Shown piece after piece: positions 5,306 to 9,816 of a stretch of DNA of 9,816 nucleotides (its first letter is position 1; each line of letters starts with the position of its first letter). The notes beneath the pieces were generated by a model that saw only the letters and a program-made list of their open reading frames with translations, ran no database searches and was not told the origin of the DNA. The position numbers and the translations under genes are program-made. Source of the DNA: MD308 sp051888795 (GTDB lineage Bacteria > Bacillota > Clostridia > Lachnospirales > Lachnospiraceae); NCBI GenBank assembly GCA_051888795.1, contig JBJFCD010000191.1, forward strand, positions 1 to 9,816, written 5' to 3'.

Positions 5306-7438
5306 ATGGAAAGCGTGAATGATAATATCTATCCTGCGCATGCAACAATGGTTCCAACAGGAAAAATAGCTGGATTTTATGTGCGTCAGGGAATGTTTGG
5401 GACAAATGGGGCAACAGCTCTTCCCAATGGTGTAAATTTTACTGTCCATACGCATTATGGGACTTCCTGTGAACTTCTCTTGTTCCATGCGGGGGAAGAA
5501 ATACCTTATGCTGTCTTGCCATTTCCGAAAGCATTTAAAATCGGAGATGTATATTCAATGATAGTCTTCGGGCTGGATATAGAAACTTTTGAGTATGCTT
5601 ACCGGATTGATGGGCCGTATGACCCGGAAAAAGGTCATATTTTTGAAAAAGATGCGATTCTTTTAGATCCATATGCGAAGGCAATCGCAGGACAGCGCAT
5701 ATGGGGTAAAAAAAAGAAAACTGATTACCATGCAAGGGTGGTAAATGATACATTTGATTGGGGCAATATGAATCAGTCCTCCAGATCAATGAGCGATTTA
5801 ATTATATATGAGTTGCATGTCAGGGCATTTACGCAGAATCCGAATTCAGGTGTAAAGCATCGTGGCACTTTTGCGGGAGTGAAGGAAAAAATTCCATATC
5901 TTAAAGAACTTGGTATCAATGCTGTCGAATTAATGCCGGTTTTTGAGTTTGATGAGTGTATTAATGCCAGAGAAGTAGATGGTAATCGCCTTTTGGAATG
6001 CTGGGGATATAATACAGTAGGATTTTTTGCTCCTAATTCCAGTTATGCTGCTGAGGAAGAGCTTAACCAGGAAGGAAAAGAATTAAAAGAACTGATTAAA
6101 GCTCTTCATAATAATGGAATCGAAGTAATACTGGACGTAGTGTTTAACCATACGGCTGAAGGTAATGAAAAAGGTGCATATTTCAGTTTCAAAGGGTTTG
6201 ACAATAAGGTGTATTATATGTTGACTCCTGACGGGAATTATTATAATTTCAGTGGATGTGGGAATACCCTTAATTGCAATCATCCAATTGTACATAATTT
6301 GATTTTAGAGTGTCTGAGATACTGGACAATCCATTACCGGGTTGACGGATTCCGTTTTGATCTTGCAAGTATTCTCGGGAGAAATGAAGATGGATCTCCG
6401 ATGAATAATCCTCCTCTTTTGCGTAGCCTTGCTTATGATCCGGTGCTGAGTAATGTAAAACTGATTGCAGAGGCCTGGGATGCCGGTGGTATGTATCAGG
6501 TTGGAAAATTTCCGGCAAGTAAAAGATGGGCAGAATGGAATGGACGTTACAGAGATACTATTCGCGGTTATCTGAAGGGAGAAAACTGGCGTGCATGGAC
6601 AGCAGCCTGGAGCGTATCCGGTTCCGGAGATTTATACGGAGGATTTGATCCTAATTATGATGGAAGCTACGCCGGATATGATTCTTGTGTGAATTTTCTT
6701 ACATGTCATGATGGATTTACCTTGTACGACCTTTATTCATATAACGAGAAGCATAACGAGCAGAATGGATGGAATAATTCGGATGGAGTAAATGAAAATT
6801 ACAGTTGGAATTGTGGGGCAGAGGGCGAGACAGATGATGAAGAAGTACTGCGGTTGAGATACAGGATGATTCGGAATGCTTGTGCAGTGCTTTTCTGCAG
6901 CAGAGGAACTCCTATGTTTCTTGCAGGAGATGAGTTCGGAAATACAAAATTCGGAAATAATAACAGTTATTGCCAGGATAATGATATATCATGGCTTGAC
7001 TGGAGTTATCTGGAGAAGAATAAAGATCTGTTTGAATTTTTTAAGTTTATGATTCATTATCGGAAAAGGCATCAGGTAATCAGCAAAAGACTTCCGGATG
7101 CAGTCTGTGGTATGGAACCTTTACATACACATGATATTGATGCCAACAGAACCACTGACCTTCCGCCGGATATGAGAACGCTGGCTGTAAGCTTTGCGGG
7201 ATATGACCGTGAGAAAGGAAAAGATGACATGGTCTATGTGGCAATAAACACAAACTGGGTAGAAGTTGTTATTACTCTTCCCGATCTGAGACAGAGAGGT
7301 GAATGGTATTTAAGCGTTGACACATATGGTGATGAAGAAGGACGTTTCTTTTATCCGGAAGGAGAGGAAATACGTATTGAGCATGAATATGTTATGAGAC
7401 CGAGGACAGTTGCTGTGTTTACCGGACATTCTTTCTGA
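5306..7438 (+). CDS. glgX: Glycogen debranching enzyme, isoamylase type (GH13)
   Basis: A 710-residue enzyme of normal family length that hydrolyses alpha-1,6 branches in glycogen or limit dextrins. Residues 20-130 form the N-terminal CBM48/isoamylase beta-sandwich (GVNFTVHTHYG, then YRIDGPYDPEKGHIF). The GH13 (alpha/beta)8 barrel follows from about 160 to 590. Conserved regions are DVVFNH (277-282), GFRFD with nucleophile D352, AEAWD with acid/base E389, and the CHDG region with H468 and transition-state D469. A C-terminal beta domain covers about 600-710. The start at 5306 is preceded by a modest AGGTG seven bases upstream. The Met at residue 15 is an alternative start but has no ribosome-binding site. 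It is the second gene of the VOC-glgX unit and convergent with glgD. There is no signal peptide, so it acts on intracellular glycogen. Pullulanase or isoamylase (TreX) specificity cannot be fully excluded. Confidence 0.93.
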   Translation: MESVNDNIYPAHATMVPTGKIAGFYVRQGMFGTNGATALPNGVNFTVHTHYGTSCELLLFHAGEEIPYAVLPFPKAFKIGDVYSMIVFGLDIETFEYAYRIDGPYDPEKGHIFEKDAILLDPYAKAIAGQRIWGKKKKTDYHARVVNDTFDWGNMNQSSRSMSDLIIYELHVRAFTQNPNSGVKHRGTFAGVKEKIPYLKELGINAVELMPVFEFDECINAREVDGNRLLECWGYNTVGFFAPNSSYAAEEELNQEGKELKELIKALHNNGIEVILDVVFNHTAEGNEKGAYFSFKGFDNKVYYMLTPDGNYYNFSGCGNTLNCNHPIVHNLILECLRYWTIHYRVDGFRFDLASILGRNEDGSPMNNPPLLRSLAYDPVLSNVKLIAEAWDAGGMYQVGKFPASKRWAEWNGRYRDTIRGYLKGENWRAWTAAWSVSGSGDLYGGFDPNYDGSYAGYDSCVNFLTCHDGFTLYDLYSYNEKHNEQNGWNNSDGVNENYSWNCGAEGETDDEEVLRLRYRMIRNACAVLFCSRGTPMFLAGDEFGNTKFGNNNSYCQDNDISWLDWSYLEKNKDLFEFFKFMIHYRKRHQVISKRLPDAVCGMEPLHTHDIDANRTTDLPPDMRTLAVSFAGYDREKGKDDMVYVAINTNWVEVVITLPDLRQRGEWYLSVDTYGDEEGRFFYPEGEEIRIEHEYVMRPRTVAVFTGHSF

Positions 7439-7471
7439 AATGCTGCCAAATGAGATAGATATATGGAGATA

Positions 7472-7508
7472 AAAAAGCCTTATGCAGTTTGACTGCATAA
7501 GGCTTTTT
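7472..7508. terminator. Bidirectional terminator between glgX and glgD
   Basis: Arms 7472-7487 and 7493-7508 are perfect 16-base reverse complements around a five-base loop. The outer ends are A5 and T5, giving a U-tract on either transcript. It lies in the 78-base gap between the convergent glgX and glgD stop codons and should end both operons. Confidence 0.95.
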
Positions 7509-7516
7509 GTGGAATA

Positions 7517-8632
7517 TTATATAGTATCATCACGTTTTACATATTTTGGAGCTTCTGGTTTTCCTACAACTTCTTTTACTTTTGTGATTTTTGCGTTGCG
7601 ATCAATTACCAGATTTTCTGCGTGTACATCTTCACCGATTGTAACGTTGGTAAGCATTACGCAATTTTTAACAACAGCACCTTTCTTGATCACGCATCCA
7701 CGACCGATTACTGAATTCTCTACATCTCCTTCAATGAGACATCCATTGGAAATAACGGAATTCTTTGCTTTAGCGCCTTCAAAATACTGTGTCGGACAAG
7801 AATCATTTGTACGAGTATAAATCGGCCAGTCAGGAATAAACAGTGATGCTGCAGTATCGGAGTCAATCAGTGAGAGATTTGCATCATAGTAGCTCTCGAA
7901 ATCTGTAATAGATGCGAAATATCCACGGTGAGAAATACCACGAATGTCAAGATCGCTGCATTCGCTGTTTACAATGTCTGCTAATGTATAAAGAGAAGAT
8001 GTTTTCTGGGCTTTCTTAATCAGTTCGATAAACAGCTCTTTTTTCATTACATATGTATCCATGAATATGTTGCGGTTCTTTGCGTTTCCACGATTCTTCT
8101 CGATGGAAAGCACACCTTTCTGTTTATTCAGATTTAATGTATTGCATGACAGATAAGCTTCTTTTGCATTGTCTACAGAATGATATAAAAGCGAGATATC
8201 TGCACCGGACTCAATGTGTGCCTCCAATAATGTATCGTAATTTTGAGTATAAATCATGTATCCAGGAGCAACAATAACATATGGCTGGTTTACACGGGAA
8301 ATGCTTTCAAGATTTTCCATGTATGCAGCAATGTCGTTATTGTACATATCATGATCGATCAGTGTGTCGGAGAACAGCATGTGCAATTTTCCTCGTTTGG
8401 AGTTAATGTTGTAGTGACGTCCTGAACCGAGGTGCTCTACAAGTGAACGAGGCTTTGAATTAATATATACCTGAATGTGATCCATTCCGCTGTTACTCAT
8501 ATTAGAGATTGGAAAATCGACAACACGATATCTTCCAAGAAATGAAAATGCTGCAATCGGGCGATAGTTATGAAGCCCCTCTACCCAAATATGGTTTCCG
8601 GCAAAACTTACAATTCCAAATGCATCACACAT
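7517..8632 (-). CDS. glgD: ADP-glucose pyrophosphorylase regulatory subunit GlgD
   Basis: A 371-residue paralogue of GlgC. It keeps the nucleotidyltransferase fold (YRPIAAFSFLGRYRVVDFPISN, starting near 23) and a left-handed beta-helix C-terminus (about 288-350, with hexapeptide repeats such as NSVIGRGCVIKKGAVV). Catalytic elements seen in GlgC are lost: the GGxGxRL nucleotide loop is replaced by AGNHIWVEGL (11-20), and the SGDHIYKMNY metal-binding motif reads APGYMIYTQNY (122-132). This fits the GlgD family, which in Firmicutes such as Geobacillus pairs with GlgC and raises its activity while being nearly inactive alone. The ATG is one base past the glgC stop (TAGTATG), and AAAGGGGG sits inside the end of glgC, so the two are translationally coupled in one operon. 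Length is normal for the family. Confidence 0.94.
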   Translation of the reverse strand: MCDAFGIVSFAGNHIWVEGLHNYRPIAAFSFLGRYRVVDFPISNMSNSGMDHIQVYINSKPRSLVEHLGSGRHYNINSKRGKLHMLFSDTLIDHDMYNNDIAAYMENLESISRVNQPYVIVAPGYMIYTQNYDTLLEAHIESGADISLLYHSVDNAKEAYLSCNTLNLNKQKGVLSIEKNRGNAKNRNIFMDTYVMKKELFIELIKKAQKTSSLYTLADIVNSECSDLDIRGISHRGYFASITDFESYYDANLSLIDSDTAASLFIPDWPIYTRTNDSCPTQYFEGAKAKNSVISNGCLIEGDVENSVIGRGCVIKKGAVVKNCVMLTNVTIGEDVHAENLVIDRNAKITKVKEVVGKPEAPKYVKRDDTI

Positions 8633-8633
8633 A

Positions 8634-9773
8634 CTACTCTACCCCCTTTACACGTTTTGCAACAAGCTCAATATGCTCACTGTCTGCACTTCCAACCTTT
8701 GCACCCTTGCCAATCTTAATATCGTTTGCAACAAGCGCACGTTTGATAACAGCACCTTCTTCAACTTCTACACCCGGCATCAGAACACTGTCAATTACTT
8801 TCGCATTCTTGCCGACTTTTACACCTGTAAACAGAACAGAATTCTTTACTTCACCGTCTATATTACAGCCCTGTGTAATAAATGCACGGTTAATGTTGGC
8901 ATTTGGTCCGAGATATTGAGGAAGTGTAGTAGCATCTTCAGTATAAATCTTCCAAGTTGGATCACTTAAGTCAAGATCGTTTTTGGAATCCAGAAGATCC
9001 ATGTTTGCTTCCCAAAGTGAATCAATTGTACCAACGTCTTTCCAGTATCCTTTGAATTTGTAAGCAACCAGTTTGCGTCCGTCGTTCAAAAGAGCAGGAA
9101 TGATATCTTTTCCGAAATCATGGCTGGAATCAGCATTCTTCATATCTGCGATCAACATCTTGCGAAGAAGCTTCCAGTTAAATATGTAAATACCCATAGA
9201 AGCGAGATTACTCTTTGGGTGTTCCGGTTTTTCTTCGAACTCAACGATACGTCCATCTTCGTCTGTGTTCATGATACCGAAACGGCTGGCTTCTTTTTTC
9301 GGTACTTCGATAACTGCAATTGTTGCATCGGCGTTACATTCATTGTGGTAAGCAAGCATCTTGGCGTAATTCATTTTATAGATGTGGTCACCGGAAAGAA
9401 CCAACAAATGATCCGGTGAATATGAATCAATAAAATCAATGTTCTGTGAAATTGCATCTGCGGTTCCGCGATATACGTCAAGGTTGGCATCTGCTTTCTC
9501 GCGAGGAGGAAGAACAAAGACGCCACTGTTTTTTGCGTCCAGTCCCCAACGGCCTCCGGCTGCTACATAGCTGTTCAGGAGAACGGATTCGTACTGTGTA
9601 AGAACACCTACAACATCAATTCCGCTGTTTGCACAATTGCTGAGAGGAAAGTCCACGATACGGTACTTTCCACCATATGAAACGGCTGGTTTTGCCACTT
9701 TATTGGTCAGGTCATGAAGACGACTTCCACGACCGCCAGCCAAAATCATTGCTAACATGTTATTTTGTTTCAT
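8634..9773 (-). CDS. glgC: Glucose-1-phosphate adenylyltransferase catalytic subunit
   Basis: A 379-residue enzyme that makes ADP-glucose and pyrophosphate from ATP and glucose-1-phosphate, the committed step of glycogen synthesis. The catalytic signature is complete: GGRGSRLHDLTNKVAKPAV (13-31), GGRWGLDAKN (73-82), YRGTADAI (101-108), SGDHIYKM with metal-ligand D129 (127-134), FEEKP with the sugar-phosphate lysine K182 (179-183), ASMGIYIF (191-198) and KDVGTIDSLWEANM (245-258). A left-handed beta-helix occupies about 290-365. The ATG at 9773 has AGAGAGG seven bases upstream. It is the first visible gene of the glgC-glgD operon. The full length suggests it is intact and active. In this family activity is usually tuned allosterically, but the effectors cannot be read from the sequence. 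Confidence 0.96.
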   Translation of the reverse strand: MKQNNMLAMILAGGRGSRLHDLTNKVAKPAVSYGGKYRIVDFPLSNCANSGIDVVGVLTQYESVLLNSYVAAGGRWGLDAKNSGVFVLPPREKADANLDVYRGTADAISQNIDFIDSYSPDHLLVLSGDHIYKMNYAKMLAYHNECNADATIAVIEVPKKEASRFGIMNTDEDGRIVEFEEKPEHPKSNLASMGIYIFNWKLLRKMLIADMKNADSSHDFGKDIIPALLNDGRKLVAYKFKGYWKDVGTIDSLWEANMDLLDSKNDLDLSDPTWKIYTEDATTLPQYLGPNANINRAFITQGCNIDGEVKNSVLFTGVKVGKNAKVIDSVLMPGVEVEEGAVIKRALVANDIKIGKGAKVGSADSEHIELVAKRVKGVE

Positions 9774-9780
9774 AGTGAGT

Positions 9781-9811
9781 CCTCTCTTTCATAATGTTAG
9801 TTTATATTATA
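9781..9811 (-). promoter_or_regulatory. Ribosome-binding site and -10 element of glgC
   Basis: On the - strand TATAAT (9811-9806) is a consensus -10 box about 33 bases before the ATG. The -35 would lie beyond the window. AGAGAGG (9787-9781) is the Shine-Dalgarno. This suggests that glgC is the first gene of its operon. Confidence 0.6.
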
Positions 9812-9816
9812 CAATT

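Noticed and set aside
1..9816. CRISPR arrays, tRNA or rRNA genes, transposases and integrases.
   Set aside because: No regularly spaced repeats, RNA gene signatures or recombinase motifs are visible on either strand.

Overview
The window looks like chromosomal DNA from a low-G+C Firmicute, most likely a gut-type Clostridium or Lachnospiraceae relative. This is inferred from the paired GlgC/GlgD ADP-glucose pyrophosphorylase subunits typical of Firmicutes, a pyruvate phosphate dikinase tail, extended -10 promoters (TGnTATAAT) and strong Shine-Dalgarno sequences. Species cannot be read from the sequence alone. Most of the window concerns glycogen metabolism and ATP/PEP/pyruvate-type enzymes.

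Layout. (1) Bases 1-131 are the 3' end of ppdK on the + strand, closed by a strong intrinsic terminator (216-259). (2) Bases 386-1534 hold an AT-rich + strand orphan gene. Its protein has two tandem zinc-ribbon modules offset by exactly 80 residues, a hydrophobic glycine/alanine/valine stretch, a PH-like beta region and a C-terminal SHOCT motif. It has its own extended -10 promoter, a TTG start and a terminator. (3) Bases 1535-2047 contain no convincing gene, but do contain several inverted repeats and a 22-23 base near-copy of the ppdK 3' end. That copy suggests the orphan gene lies in a small insertion at the end of ppdK. (4) Bases 2048-4636 (- strand) encode an 862-residue protein. It joins a KaiC/RecA-like N-terminal domain lacking a recognisable Walker A motif to a PPDK/PEP-synthase-type ATP-grasp domain, and it has no phosphohistidine or PEP-binding domain. 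(5) A divergent promoter region (4637-4888) separates it from a + strand pair, a VOC/glyoxalase-fold protein (4889-5281) and the glycogen debranching enzyme glgX (5306-7438). (6) A perfect bidirectional terminator (7472-7508) lies between glgX and the convergent glgC-glgD operon (9773 to 7517, - strand).

How the genes work together. GlgC/GlgD make ADP-glucose from glucose-1-phosphate and ATP, the committed step of bacterial glycogen synthesis. GlgX removes alpha-1,6 branches during glycogen breakdown. No glycogen synthase, branching enzyme or phosphorylase is in this window. The 862-residue protein sits between ppdK and the glycogen genes. Its domain make-up suggests nucleotide binding and a sensory or regulatory role rather than PEP synthesis, but that is inference.
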